From: Cladocopium goreaui
Taxonomy: Eukaryota; Sar; Dinophyceae; Suessiales; Symbiodiniaceae
DNA length: 64,000 nt
Assembly (NCBI GenBank): GCA_947184155.2
Contig: CAMXCT020001550.1
Span: 7,501-71,500, forward strand
Direction: 5' to 3'
Part shown: piece after piece, positions 13,901 through 28,900 of the stretch
Layout: every line of letters starts with the position of its first letter
Position numbering within the stretch: position 1 is the stretch's first letter
The notes under the pieces: model-generated
Databases searched by the model: none
Seen by the model: the letters and a program-made list of their open reading frames with translations, nothing else
What the model was told of the DNA's origin: nothing
Program-made: the position numbers and the translations under genes

Positions 13901-16900
13901 AAAACGACTCAGCAAAACCAGATCTGAGGGTCAACCAACTGGTAGACCTCATCCAGGAGCGTGCAATGAACGAAGAGCGTCTGCATCGAAGCCTCAGCGA
14001 TCCAACGCCAGCTTTTTTCCGGATGGGAGGATGGACCCGACCGTGCTGGACCAACACAGAACGGGCTCGAAACACCACCAAAATCATGTTTTTAAAAGGT
14101 TTTAAGCATGACAAGCTGCCACCGAAAAGTGGGTTTGGAGAATGAAGCAAGGGGCGCAAGGGGTGCAAATTGAAGTACCCAATACATTTACATGGCAGCT
14201 ATATAGGTTTGATGCTGTGGTTTACATTGAACAGCCACCTGCCAGGTAAGGACCCCCAGATCTTACGCCCACGGGGAGCAAAAGGGCTCAGAATGTCTGA
14301 CTATGTGAGGTAAAATCGAAGGTAACATGTCAAATGACATGTCAGTTGGTGGGGATCACTCGAAAATGAAGTAACTGTCGGTAAAACCGAGTTTGTTTCC
14401 TGGGTTGGAAAGAATTTCCTTTTGGCTCTTTAACGTATAGCGAACTAGAAACTCACCATGTTTTTATAGGTAAACAGACATGATACAATCGTGTTTTATC
14501 ATCTATGTGCCATGGCTTCCCAGCGAAAATGCCAAGACCTCGGAACGAACACCAGGGCCAGGCAGCTACGACAGAACCGAACATCTCCGTTCCGACCACT
14601 TGTCCCTGCAGGGTTACCTGGCAAGCTTCACAGACGATGTTTTTAGCTGATACATCACCAGTTTGAATGGGAATCTAACGGGATCCCCAATTATCAATCA
14701 ATTAGATATACAGATATATCATGATATTTCACCAACATAGCTATAGTTGGCTAAGTTGGTGAACATAACTATGAATTTAGATGGTGGATATGGGGTTAAA
14801 CCAGCTTAGGGACCACCTTGTATCAGTCGTCGTGATTCCATCTCGGCAGGCAGTTCCCATTGAAAACATACACGTGTGATATGGTTTTGGTATCTAGTTG
14901 TTTAGGGGAAAAAAACTCCAAAATTCAATGTTTTATCATCATGTTCATGTATGTTAGCTATGTTCCATGTAGTTTCCCTATTTTTTGATCACCAGTTTGC
15001 AGGTATGTCCCATTTTCAAACAGTGAATATGTAACTACTACTACGCAAAAAATAGCAGGGTTCCCCGCGCGTGTTGTATATGTACGGTATATATGGAGTA
15101 TATGTGTATATATAATAATATTATTATTACTATATTATATATATGTACATATACATATGCACGATCAATAAATGGAAGGGACATACAGCTGGGATGTCCC
15201 GGGATTCGTTGGATTTCATCGAGGCGGGTTTTGCAAAACCCCTCAGAGTTTCATAGTCCGAGTCAACATGCTGGTTGGTGGTTGAGCCACCCCTCTGAAA
15301 AATATGAAAGTCAGTTGGAATTACTATTCCCAATATATGGAAAAACAAAAAAATGTTTCAAACCACCAGCCAACATGTGTTTGCCCCACATTCCACTTTT
15401 TGAACCATTGAATGGGCCGATGATGCGCCCATGTTTGAACCATCCAAAAAAGGAAGGATTTCCGAGCTGCACCCACCACCTCAAGTTGAAATGACCCAAA
15501 TAAATCTAGGGGAATGTCAACAAGTCTTAAACTGGAAATACATCACTAATCCCATCCTCCTAACATTGAACACCTCTAGAAATTATGGTTAAATGGAGAG
15601 AAGATTCACACATATCTGGCACCAGCTGGGGGTGTGGGTCGGGAAACTCTGTCTTGTTCCCCCCTTAATATCACTTCAACGGGAAGATGGCATGAGCATG
15701 GATACAACCATAACTGGTAACTCCAGCTTCAGTTCCACTTACGACCTTGGAGGACAAACTTGCCGCCGGATGATTCTATGTCATATGTGATTCTCCAAGT
15801 TCCCAAGCATCATTTCTGAACATATACAATGACAATAATAGTATATCTATGTATATCTTGGGGATGATCCCCCAGAAGTTGAGATGATCCCGGTTCCCAT
15901 CATTTCTGGCCGGTTAGGTCCTTAGGGAACTGCCAGGATGGCTAGGCACATGAAATGCAATGGCCAGGGTGTAGTGCGAGGCTAACAGCAGGAGGAGGGC
16001 AAAGAAGACCTGATGAAGAACAAGTTTGGAAAGTCTGGAGGCCCAGGTCTGTGACCCTCCAAATGGCTCAGGTTGTATGGATTCTTGGGAAAATCCAGAG
16101 GCATCCCAAGTTTTACTTCAAAAATGGGACAATAGGGGGGCTGGCAATTTGCAAAGATGAAAGAACATGATTGGGTTTTACTTTCAAATCGAATGGACCC
16201 TGTCAATGTTCTCCGGTATCGGTATAGAAATCTGGGAAAAGACAGGTGCTCGCTGGGATGTCAGTGGGGAATTGTTCATGATCTCAAATGGAGCAATGTT
16301 CAAAACCCTCTGTGCACTGTGGGAATCCCCAATATACTGGGTAGCATAACCCCCTACAATCATCAACCAACAAGATTTTTTGAACTCTGCTCAGTTCTTG
16401 ATACTGTAAATACTGTAAATCTACCAAGGGGGGATTTTCCATTGTGATCTTTGAAAAAGAGATGGTGCCCGACATGGGTGTATCGGTATATCACTCACAT
16501 GCTGGCTTCAAACAAGACTGAAATAGATGGAAATGGGACGATCCAAAGGGATAAAAGCCAACAGGAAGCTTAATTTGGGCCCATCATCAGCAATGATGTC
16601 AGTGGGAATTTCAGGATCCTAAAATGGAGGTATTGTATTATAGAAGGCCATATTCTGTGGTGATATTCCATCACATATAGGTCTTCTATCTGGTAGCTAC
16701 CTCCAATTTAGGTTCCTGAATAATGTGGTAAACCCAATGATAAACCATCCCGAATTGAGGTTTATCATTGAGTATACCCCTAGGACTCGGATGACGTAGA
16801 CTGATCCCCACATGGTTAGTTAACAGAGTTGACAGGATAGTTTACTATTGCATGGGATCTATTGGCAATTGGGATTGGGCCGTTCTCCATTTCTTTGTTG

Positions 16901-19900
16901 AAATATCAGAGGGCACGCATGCTTTGTTTTCATTGTTAAACAGCATGGATTTTTCCCCAAGGAAAAACGGAACCAACTGGAGCTCAACATCAGCAAAACG
17001 AACTTGAAGGAACAAAACCTTGAAGCGACCAGAATGTTTCCTTGAAACGCATCATCATAATCTTTTGGGAAGTAGAGAACTAAGTAGCGTGAAATGTTCA
17101 GAAATCATCACCGGCATGTTCGCCGAATTCAAGGCTGTAAATCATAAAATAATCTAAGGACTTTGATGCAGTCACATAGTTTGTACGTCCAGAGAAAGAG
17201 AAAATACATAATGTTGTTAAAACAATATTAAACCATCCCCAAACTCACCATAAATGGGTGGTATAAACCATCAAACACGGGGTGGTTTATTATGGTTTTA
17301 ATCACGTTAAATCTTTGTTCCATTAAAAATTACACCAGCGCTATCCCCATGTCCGGCCAGCGTAGATCTTGCGAACACGGCTTGGCCCGGGTCACGTCGT
17401 AAAACCAGATTCAAAGTTCCTGTAACTTTGTGCCAATTTTGTATCATATCTGCTTATATATATATACACACCATTATTAATATAATTTATAATCCATAAC
17501 CTCATTAAACATAGCGATTGGAAATCATCCCGTTTATAAATGATTTTCCCATTGGAACCTAACCTCTATTTGTAGGGGATTTCCCATTGCCACGTTTAAA
17601 TATCAGAGGGTACACATCCCATTATCATCCCATTAGTACTAGGATTGTGTTAAGTTATTACCATTAAATTCCCTTCTTCTCCGATTATTATCGCACTCTT
17701 CCTCCCTTTATATCCCTATTTCCATGGATTGGCTTAAGGGGAAAATCTGGAAAACCATACATTTTTCCCGTGATTTCTATGGGGGTCAGCCCTGTAATTT
17801 TTCCCCAACAAACCAACCCGTTGACTCCCCAGAATCACCATGAAATCACCATGAATTCCCATGAAATCCCATAGGTGATCCCATCATCCCATGATCATCC
17901 AGTGATCCCATCGGTCGCAGAGTCACGGCCCGAAAGGCAGTAACAATGGCTTTGATCAGGATCTGAAGCTCTGGAAAGAACCTGCGAAAGTTCGAAGGCC
18001 GCTAAGGGCGAGGATACATGATGAATCAAACATGGGGATATAAAATGAATAAGGTGGTAAATTTATTATAAATCATGGTTTAATATGGTTTAATGGTTTA
18101 TACTTAATATTAATAATGATATGAAAATGAAGAATTTGGGGATGATTATGAGCCATACAAAGCCAATAATTAATAAACAACCCCCAACATCACCATTTTT
18201 GGTGCGATTTCGGCCCAGAACACCGGTCCAGCTCTCCGAGAGAGGAGGTGGCCTCTCTAGGCAACCAAAAGAATGCGGAAAAGATATGTATTAAACCCCA
18301 GCCAACTCATTTCCCTTGATTTCCCTGATCAAGTGTCCAAACTCGACATCTCGAAGGGGATTAAGTGGGTTTTTCTGCGCCCAAAAAAATTGATGTGTTT
18401 TTCATCATAGTAACATGGCCAAACAATGCCATAAACAGCTGCATACCCCACATTCAGACCAACCCACGTGCACCAAAAGACAATTCAACATAACCTCCGG
18501 TAAACTAGCATAGCTATTGAGAATAATCCGTTTTTGATAAGTAAGTCAATTATAAATGGCCCATTTTCCATAGATTTCCATAGTTATGTTACTTGACCAG
18601 GTCAAATCCGACCTTTTTTCGCGTTGTTTGCTCGCCTCACCAACTTTACCACTCGTCCAAGACGTGTGAGGCGCAAAATCCTTGCGACCCGCTGTGGAAA
18701 CGGATTTCGAGATTGAGAAATAACCAAAACCCAGACAGACCTGATGGGGACTAACACCAACTCCCATTATTATCCCATTATTATTCCATTATTAATTATT
18801 ATCCAATTGTTATCCCATTAGTATAAATGATTTTCACATTATCCCATGATCGTCCCTTTATATAATGAATGTATAGCCATGAACATCCCATCATCCCACC
18901 ATCCCACCCGCCCGAAGACTTCCGACCCCAAAACTGGTCCTAAAGAGGCGAATGATCTCTGATCGGCCTTGGATTTTGCGCATATCTCACATGTTCAGGA
19001 CATATACGCCAATCTCAGCAAAATATCTACATTAATCTACGACCTACACAATCTATTTTAAAAAATTAAATAAACAAATTATGTATATGCATTAAATACA
19101 TTACATATGTACATGTGTATATATATATATATAATATCGAACGATTCACATATGCAACGGCAATGCAACGAATCCATGTGGGGATATCACCTGCCACCCG
19201 CCTCAGAGCTGAGCAAAAAAAAACAAAAAGTGAAGTTTCCTGCAGAAACAGTGATTCTCGTTGGTGGTATTTATGCTCTGAAACCATCTAAAGACCCACC
19301 CAACAAAATGTAAAACCCACCCAGCAATTTATATTTCTGCAAACATAACATCAGCACCAATCCAGGCGAAACATGGAGGATAGAACGAAACCAGCAACCA
19401 TTTTGCATGCCGCATGCCCCTAGCAATGCAGGTTCTGCCCCAGCTATGAGCTGGCATCAATCACAGTGAGTAAGGCCCAAAACACTTAAACACCATGATC
19501 ATCCTTCATCTAAGGGGCACGAAATGGATTGTTTATATCATTAACATATATCATTGGTGATTGGGGCACTTCAATCCAATGAAATGGTCCCCTTTTTAAA
19601 ATCCCTCCGCGTCTTTGTTTAAAATCCCTGCGAGTTCTCCCCAAGTTTTGAGCTGGTTTATGGCCCCCCATGGACTATATAAATATGTATTATATCTAAA
19701 ATATATATATATATTATATATATTTAAATAATATTATATATATTATATATATATAGCTACATTGAATCTACAAATATTGAGCACAAACCCGTGTCTGGTA
19801 ACCATGGCATCCCAATTATCACACGGTATCCCACCTACGGTAGTCATATCCCGCGTGGACACATTTCCTAGAACTTTCATCTTTAGGGATAGGATGAGAA

Positions 19901-22900
19901 TAGTATATAACTTAGAATAATGAATATTTTGAATGAACTCATGGTGGGAGAGGAACTGACATGTGAGTCTAGTTCCATGGATCAAGTATTATTATGGATC
20001 CTATGAACTGTAGATATCTACCAAAAAAATGACTTGTTTGAGTTACAAGCCAACTTAGCTAATCAACTAGGGGGAACCCCACCAAATCCAATGAAACCAC
20101 CGTTTTTGTTGGGAAAATGCCTAACTTTGTACACCAAACCACCACTAAATCCAATGAAATCCCATTAAATCCGCTGTTGGAGCTATATTATATTTAAAAA
20201 AATCCTTAAATCAAAAAAAACATTGTTGTTGGTGAAATCCATTTAAAACCATAATTCAGTCATCGGAATACTCATTCCATGAGACAAGTCCCAAAAATTA
20301 CACCGGCAAGAGGCCCCAAACAGTGTGGGAGGTAGGAAGCCAATGTACCAGATACAAGCAACAGTAGCTATGGAACAGTAACATATCAGGTTAGACAGAC
20401 ATCATCGGAACTGCAGTTACAAGATTTTGTTTTGGTATAGGACGCATGTCTGCTAGTGAGGACCGCATACCAGAACCTCTAGAAAATGCCAAAAGATTGT
20501 CAAAGAAGGACCGTCTAGGTATTATTACAGGATCTCACAAGATTTTCAGCCAAGAAATTCTTATGAACATCCCAAAAGAACTTTCATACAAGCACCAACG
20601 CAGAGCATATTCAGTATCTTAATGCACGGACCTCTTGAGGATGATTTCAGCAGGATCTTCACAAGATCTTCTCACGGGGACATGTACAAGATCATGCGAG
20701 GATCACCAGGATGCCTACAAGAACTTCTCAGAGGGAGTGTAAAAGACCCTGACCAAGATCTTCATTCCAGGACCCCCAAGAAAATCCAACAAGGTCGTCA
20801 TAAAAGGACCTGGTGTTGGAGAGGATCTTAAAAAGATATTGATACAAGCATCTTGCGAGAGCATCACAGAAGGGCTTGCATACAAGCACCTCTAAGACAT
20901 GACATCTGCAAGATCTTCATGCAAGGACCTCTTAGAGAGGATCTTGCCAGGATCTCCACCAGATCTTCTGACAAGGACCTCTACAAGATCATGCAAGAGC
21001 CTCGTAGAGGACCGATCTCCACAAGATCTTCTTTTTGAGGACAGGTTCAAGATCACGCAAGGACCTCTGAGAGGACGCTTGCGGGATCTTCACAAGATCT
21101 TCTTAGGACAAGGACCTGTGACAGGATTTCATCAGGATCTTCAGAACATCTTCTCACAAGGACCTCTACAAGACCTTGCGCAAGACATGAAACTATTTCA
21201 AGGTGGTCATATAGAGGGGCCTTCCAGAGAATCCATAAGATTTCTTTACCAGAATATCAAGGAATCAGCTGAAATCAGCACCGCGCCACAACGAGAGCGA
21301 ACCAGCACGCAGAAAGTGCCGAGATGCGCGCGATATCAAAATTCGCACCGCGCCACAACGAGAGCGATCTGACATGCAGAAAATGGCAACAGGGTTGCGG
21401 GTTTCAGCCATTTTTTTTTGCCGAAGTCTACAAAGTGTATGCGAAAAAAAGGCCCCAGCCAAACCCCGGCCCATACTTCGTGCGAGCCTGCTCAGTTGAA
21501 ATGCACATGGACATCTCAGAAGAGGCCGTTTACGCGAGAAATTCCAAGGAAAATGCTTCAGACCAAAATCGCGGCGCTCATCTTGTGCGAGGCTGCGCAA
21601 TCGAAATGAACATGGACAGCTCACAAGAATTTAGTGGCAAAAATGCCAGAGAGCGTACCCTGATCTAACCCCGGCCTTTAACTTTAGCACCTACCGTAAG
21701 AACCTCTCAACATCTGCGACAACGGACGCACGAAGGCGGCGGCGTCGTGCTGCACGTTCGAAGTCAATGAGATCACGGTCATGGCCTCAGAATATTGGAG
21801 TTTTAATGAGGTGGTGTTGGATGAATATTGTGAATCAATTGAACTTAATGGGGGTTTGTGGGATGAATATGGTAACTTAATGGCTCCATTAATGCGGTTT
21901 TGTGGGATGAATATGGTGATTCAATGGAATTTAATGGGATGAACATGACGGTTGAACACAACTTGATTAGGGTTTGACCATCAATCAATGGGGATATAGC
22001 TATCAAATTGTTGGGGTTACAACTAAATGATCTAATACGCATATTTGAATAAATTATATATATATAATACCATCAGCTACTTGGCTGGGACCCTGGATCT
22101 TACACTGTAGACCCTAAAAACGGGGTCTGAAGAAGAGTTCCATAGCTAAATCAGGAAAAACAAGCTCAGTGGTCTAGACCCTTCGACTTTACAGATGCTG
22201 AAGGTCTGAAGACGTTTACCCAAGCGTCAAAAATACCAAAAAAAATGTTTCAAACAACATGTTTTCTCTCGCTCATTTTTTTCTTCGCTGCTGTCACACG
22301 TTTTTCACCAGTGCTCTTGGGCTCTTGCCATGAACATCCACACTTCAGGAATTGTGCAAATCAGAAAAATTCTGCAAATTTCAGGTTTTATTTAAATTTA
22401 AATTTATATTAAATATAATATTTTTAGAAAAATAAATCAGAAAAAATCTGAAAATTTCAGATTTTCAGAAAAAAAATGAAAAATTCAGAAAAAATCTGAA
22501 AATTTCAAATTTTAAGAAAAAATCTGAAAAAATCAGAAAATAAAATTTCAGAAAAAATCTAAAAAATTCAGATTTAAAAAAAAAAACTGGAAAAAAAACA
22601 AATTTTCAGAAAAAAATTGAAAACATCAATAAGAATCTGAAAATCTTATTTTTAAAAAAAAATATCAGAAAAAATGAAAATCAAAAAAAAATATAAATAT
22701 ATAATTTTTATAAATAAATCAAACTTACCAAAAAAAATAAAAAAAACTATTTTAATGCAAGTGAATATTGAAAATAAACTATGTTTCAAAAATATTACAA
22801 ATTATATTAAGTCACTGAAAAATGGTGCCGGAGAGGCTATCCAGACCTTTGGGGGTCATTGGAAATCTATGGGTGCAAAAGTCTACAATAAAATGCATTG

Positions 22901-25900
22901 GAAATCTAGTTGTGCAAAGGACTAGACCTAACATGGTTGGTCAAAAAAAACAGTCTTGATCAGTGCCAGAAAGGCTGTCCAGACCTTTGTACGACCTGGG
23001 GAATCTAGCGTGGCGAAGGTCTAGAAACACAATGGCCAGCAAAACCAATCTGTGTTGATCAAGGCCAGAAACGCTGTCCAGACCTCTGTAAGAACTGGGG
23101 AATCTAGCTTGGCAAAGGTCTAGAGCTACAATGGTCAGCAAAACCAACCTGTCCTGATGATTGCCAGAAACGCTGTCCAGACCTCTGTAAGAACTGGGGA
23201 ATCTAGCTTGGCAAAGGTCTAGAGCTACAATGGTCAGCAAAACCAACCTGTCCTGATGATTGCCAGAAACGCTGTCCAGACCTCTGTAAGAACTGGGGAA
23301 TCTAGCTTGGCAAAGGTCTAGAGCTACAATGGTCAGCAAAACCAACCTGTCCTGATCATTGCCAGAAAAGCTGTCCAGACCTTTGAAAAAACAAGATCTG
23401 CCTTACATCTTCAAAACAGAAAATTATGGGACATCCATATATCAAGTCCAACATAGACACGCTCAAGGGTCTATAGTACCTTAAATGCGGAGGGCCTACA
23501 GTGCTCCTGGAAGTACTCTAGGCCCTGGGCCCCTGAAGCCTGGAGGGTTGGGTACTCTAGACCTTAAGTAGTTGAGGTATATATATATATATATGTGTGT
23601 GTGTGTTGCATGATACATATGTATAAGTTTTAAAGTGATACCACCATCAAGAAGAGAATCAAACGAATTTGGGATGTGCCAAATGACGGGGCATCAAGGA
23701 ATGCAATGTAGTTTTACAGGATGTAAAGAAATTAATAGGTTGGTTCAGTGGGATTTGATGGATTTCGCCGTTTCATGGAGCGTCGGCCAGGAAGATCAGA
23801 GATGATCTCCCCATGACTTTTGATGCTTTGACACATAAAGCAACATGATGAATGACAATACTTCAAAAAACATGTGTTTAGAGTTCTTTTAAACCGAATT
23901 AAATTGAATTGGGTTCAAATGTCAAACATATATATATGTGTGTGTGGGTGTTTTAAACATATCCCAAAAATATATCATATTTATTATTTAACCGTGAAAA
24001 AAATCTAACATCATAGAATGCACGATGAGTTATATTATATCATTAAATGCTCTTGAAGACTTAAAATTCAGCAGCAGCAACAGCAACAACAACAACAACT
24101 GCTACTACTACTACAACAACTACTGCTACAAAAACTACTACTACAACAACAACAGCAACAACCACTACTACTACTGCTACTACTACTGCTACTACTTCCA
24201 AACTACTACTATCAAACTACTACTGCTGCTGCTACTACTACTACTACTGCTACTACTACTACTACTATTACTACTACTACTACTACAGCTAAAAACAGCT
24301 ACAACTACAACAGCTACAGCTACAACAACAACAACAGCAACTACTACTACTACTACTACCACTACTACTACCACTACTACTACTACTACTACTCCTACTT
24401 CTAGTACTACTCCTCCTTCTCCTCCTCCTACTACTACTACTACTACCACCATCATTATTATTATGTTCGGGCCGGGCCCCCGAACCCAGGTGTCGAACAC
24501 CGTGAGAGGCACCAGGAAAGAGTCCAACACAAACCTGCGGCGGTGCTGCTAGATGCTATTTTAATCATGTTTCTGGGAATTTCTGCGGTTTTCTATATAG
24601 GATTCTCTGAAGTTTTAGAGAATGTGAATGGATTTTATCAGATTTTCTGGATTTGTTTGATTTGTATGGGATGTCTTGTCATCAGCATGCGAAACAAAAT
24701 CTTTATTGGCGCAGAAGTTCTAACCAAGCCAGACCAGGATTCAATGCCACTCATGGGTACCCGGCATTTTTCTTCGGCTGGTACCAGCACACCCCACTTG
24801 CAAGAGGATGGCGACTGAGCCGCCCAAAAACGTTCAATGGCCATGAAATGGCTGATATGGGGACCTACACACTACCTACCCTCTGGTAAACATACAAAAA
24901 GCTATTGAAAATGGCCATAGAAATAGTGGATTCACCCATTGCAAAATGGTGATTTTCCATAGTTATGGGACAGTTTACCAGAGGGTAATCTATTGTGATA
25001 CACTACCTATTTTTTTGCGGCTCATTTGTCATTCATTTGAAGTTGGGCAAACCAAACATTGATGGGAAGGTGTTGCCTGAAGCCACCAACGACAGGATAT
25101 AGCTACCTGAAACCTTGATCCGCACACCCGAGTTTTGCACATGTTGAAATGTGTATCACAGTTTTGACCCAGTTGATAAAATCATTCAGTTTGCTTGGAC
25201 CTATGCAGTTTCCGCCATAGAAGGACATCCCTGGTCTACTCTGAGCCATCTGTCCAAAAGAGCTCCCTGGACACTTGCAGTCGTTGCATGAGGTCAAGAA
25301 CTAGCTGTGAAACGAGATGTCTCCCAGGCCCTCCCTGAGATCATGATCTTCTGCTACCGGATTCCCCGACAAAATCCAAGAAAATGACATCAACCTGGGG
25401 TTCATTGATGTGTCAAGGGTTGGCATATGTTGGCATTACTCCAGCCCGCTTCTTTGGTGTTGGACTTTTGGAGTCCACAGTTTAGGACCGTTTGGGAGGG
25501 AGCTATTTCCTTCATTGGTGGTTTCAGTATGTTTCAGTTATTGGCGACTCACCCCACAGATTCCCACAGTGGGTTAAAAATACGTCAAATCAACCAGTAA
25601 AATCTAGAAGCAATGCTGGACAACAGAGATGAACACTCCAAGGGACGGGGATTTCAGCTAAGGAACCAGGGATCACGCAAGCGGTCCCAGCACTTCTCGA
25701 AAGCAAAATATCTAATGCAAAACTCTACGACGAAATAGACGCCTTGGATTCAGTCAGGGCGTGACTTCATGAGACCTTCTGACTTGGATGCTTGCAGCCA
25801 TGAATAGGAGACAACATACAATCCCCACTGACAGGTCTTGTGTTAGTCGGGTGTCTGGGATTTGCTGGTTCCCAATGGTTAGGTGTAGTTATAATCCGCA

Positions 25901-28900
25901 ACTATAAATGTGCCATGTTATGTCATCCAAATACTATTTATGTCTAATCATGGCTCTTTCGGGGGTCTCCCCATGAGGGAATGTTGCTGGGGAAGCTGTC
26001 ATTCCCGAGCCCCCCAACAGTTAAACCCTTCTGATTTTAGCAGCGATTCTGTGTTCGCCAATTGGTTGTTGGCTGCTATCCCAAAAATCGAGGAACAGTA
26101 CCGCGACGAATGCCCCGCTATGAACGGTGCTTGAAACAGTGACATGTTGAAATTAGACATGGGCACAAGCCCAGTAAAACCGCGCAGATCCACCCGGTAC
26201 TTCCTTAGTCTGGGACGACCATCACCATGAATGATAGTGTTAATCCGCAGCTGCTTACCTCCCCCTCAGACCAAGCAGCAAAAGAGCTGATCTGCCGTCT
26301 GGAAAACTGCCTAGCGATTCAGCAGGTTTGTTTCGCTGCTGAAATCTGGTTGTTCTGCTGAAGGTAAAACACAATCTCAACCAAATGGGACTATTCTGCG
26401 AGCACTAATCTAGTTTGGTACCGCGTACCGCCACCCCAGCCCCAAAGTATTGGTCATTTACAATAAGTGAATCATTGAAAATCATGCAAAGGGGAGATGG
26501 GAACATACAACAAAAACACGTAGTCGACCATGTTGGGAGACGACTGATGACTCGTGGTAGCCGTGTGACCCACCGCCCTCTTCGGCCGGCATGAGGGGAA
26601 TTGGTGAATATGCTGTATCTACATCTGCACATGCACAATAGGCTGTGTGTAAATGTACATGTACATATAATACGCTCATCTAATCCTATCCATCTATCCA
26701 TCTATGTATCTAATTCATGTGCGTATATTGTATCATTTGTATCTATCTCTGCATCTATCTATCTACCCCAATCTAACCTGATCTAATCTGACCTATACCT
26801 CTCCCAGCACAGCCCACGGCAGCCCATCGCCCATCGCCTGTGCATCGGTGATGAGCAGTTCCGTGTTCAAGTCCGCATCGATGCCCATCCACACGGCATA
26901 AAAGATGATCATGACCTCTGCAGTAAAGATCCACCCGGGGAAGGATCGTCCCAGAGTCGGGCTCACTATGTCATGAGGGGTCATGATAGGTCATGGAAAT
27001 CCCCTACTCCCCAAGGTTTTAATAGGAAAGTAGTCCAGAAATGAGGGATTTTCAATTGCCACCTTTGACTACTGGGAGGAAATATATATATATATATTAT
27101 TGTTATATTATATTTTATTAAATTATATTTTATTATATTATTATATATTATGTTAAATATCATTATATATAGATATATCATATCATATTATATTATTTTA
27201 TGTTATACTATAATATATTAAATTGTATTATATTATGTTACACTAAATTATTTTACACTATACTTTATGATATAATGTTCTACTAAATAAAAACACATAT
27301 TATATTTTATTATATTGTATTAAATTAAATCATGTAATATTAACTTACATTGCATTACATTATATAATTCAAATTAATATTATAATATAACCACATTCTA
27401 TTATTTTGAATTATATTATATGATATTAAAATATATCACATAGTATTAATTTAAATTACATTGTATATATTCTATTATATAGAACTAAATTATATTATAT
27501 TATATTTTGTTATATTTTGTTAAACTACATTTTATAATATGATATAAAATGATATTTTATAAAATAAAACTATATATGATAGTGTATTATGGTTTATTGT
27601 ATCTAAATTAAATAATATAATGCAATAACATATAATAAATATTATCCAGTAAAAAAAATAGATTACAATAAATATATATATATATGTTATGTTATATTAT
27701 ATCATATTGTATTATATTGTATTACATTACATTATATCATACATTATGTTCTGTATTGAAACATATTATACATAATATTTTTATGTGTCATATTATAAAA
27801 AAATGTAACATAAAATGTAATATAATATTATATTATATGTTATGTTATGTTGGGCGTTACATTTATTATATATACTGTATTATGTTATATATTGTATATA
27901 TAATATGATATATTTATAGAGAAAGGGAGAGAATTAATGTTGTTGATAACCCTGTGATGTAGGATCATCCCACGACCCGTAACTGGTTCACAAGTGTGGT
28001 ATAGTTCATGCGTGTATAAATGGAAAAAAACAAAAAAAAATCGGCGACTTACCAACCAGGGTTGTTTTCACCACTTACTAAGTGGGATGATCCTCCAAGC
28101 AGTAAATATTACCCTCTGGTTATTTAACATAGCCATGGAAAAGCACCATGTTTAATAGGTAAACCATCTATAAATGGGCCATTTTCCATGGCTATGTTAA
28201 ATAACCAGAGGGTACGTAATTAAATAATTAAATGCACAAATATTGTGGGTGTAAATAGGTTTCTGGTTTAATCTTACAAATTCTTCATATTCGTCAGGTA
28301 TATGGATCGTTCAGAACGGCTTATCCCATCCCGCTAGTGATGGTTCTTTTTATGGGTCGTCGTACCTAGTGAAGCTTAGATCACCTCAGGGGCTGGGAAG
28401 CCAACAGCTCACTGTACCTGATGCTGTTGTATCCCATGGCAGGTAATCCATGAAGTTCAACATACCAATGGAACTAGGGTTCCAAAGCAAAAAAATAAAA
28501 CAGCTGGTGGCCACTGGTGGCCATGGCCATCCAAGATGCCATGTCCAGAGTTTGGAAGTGCCTTGGATGGCCGGTGACCTACATCAACCTGATGGGAGAA
28601 CCGCGCACTCAACCCTGGTCCTGGATCTTGAGAGGTCTTGACCGTAAAATTGTCGCCAGTACCAGTGGATTGGTTTTCTTGGGAAAATCTTAACCGGAAA
28701 CCATCGATTTTCCGATGAAATATGGGGGCTTTTACCCTGAACATTTTCCCTTCAACCAGTCCGTCGGATCCAGTTGTGCACATCATGGTAACGTAGGAGG
28801 CGAGCCACGTAAAACGAGCCAAAGCACGCCACCGATTTTTTCCGGATATTATGATATAGTTCCAATATTCTTAACACCCACCAAACTGTGGACGGTTTTT

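Noticed and set aside
20853-21668. Overlapping frames of 114-157 residues
   Set aside because: They follow degenerate minisatellite units; no domain and no splice context.
22941-23345. 134-residue frame of 33-residue repeats
   Set aside because: Arises from a 99-bp tandem repeat with no start context, splice sites or family; kept only as a repeat.
22940-23395. CRISPR array
   Set aside because: Units are adjacent 99-bp repeats without unique spacers, and the window is eukaryotic.
24025-24552. 175-residue open frame rich in Y, N, L and T on the plus strand
   Set aside because: Translation of a CTA/CTG/CAA microsatellite; the real coding signal here is the minus-strand S3 exon at its end.
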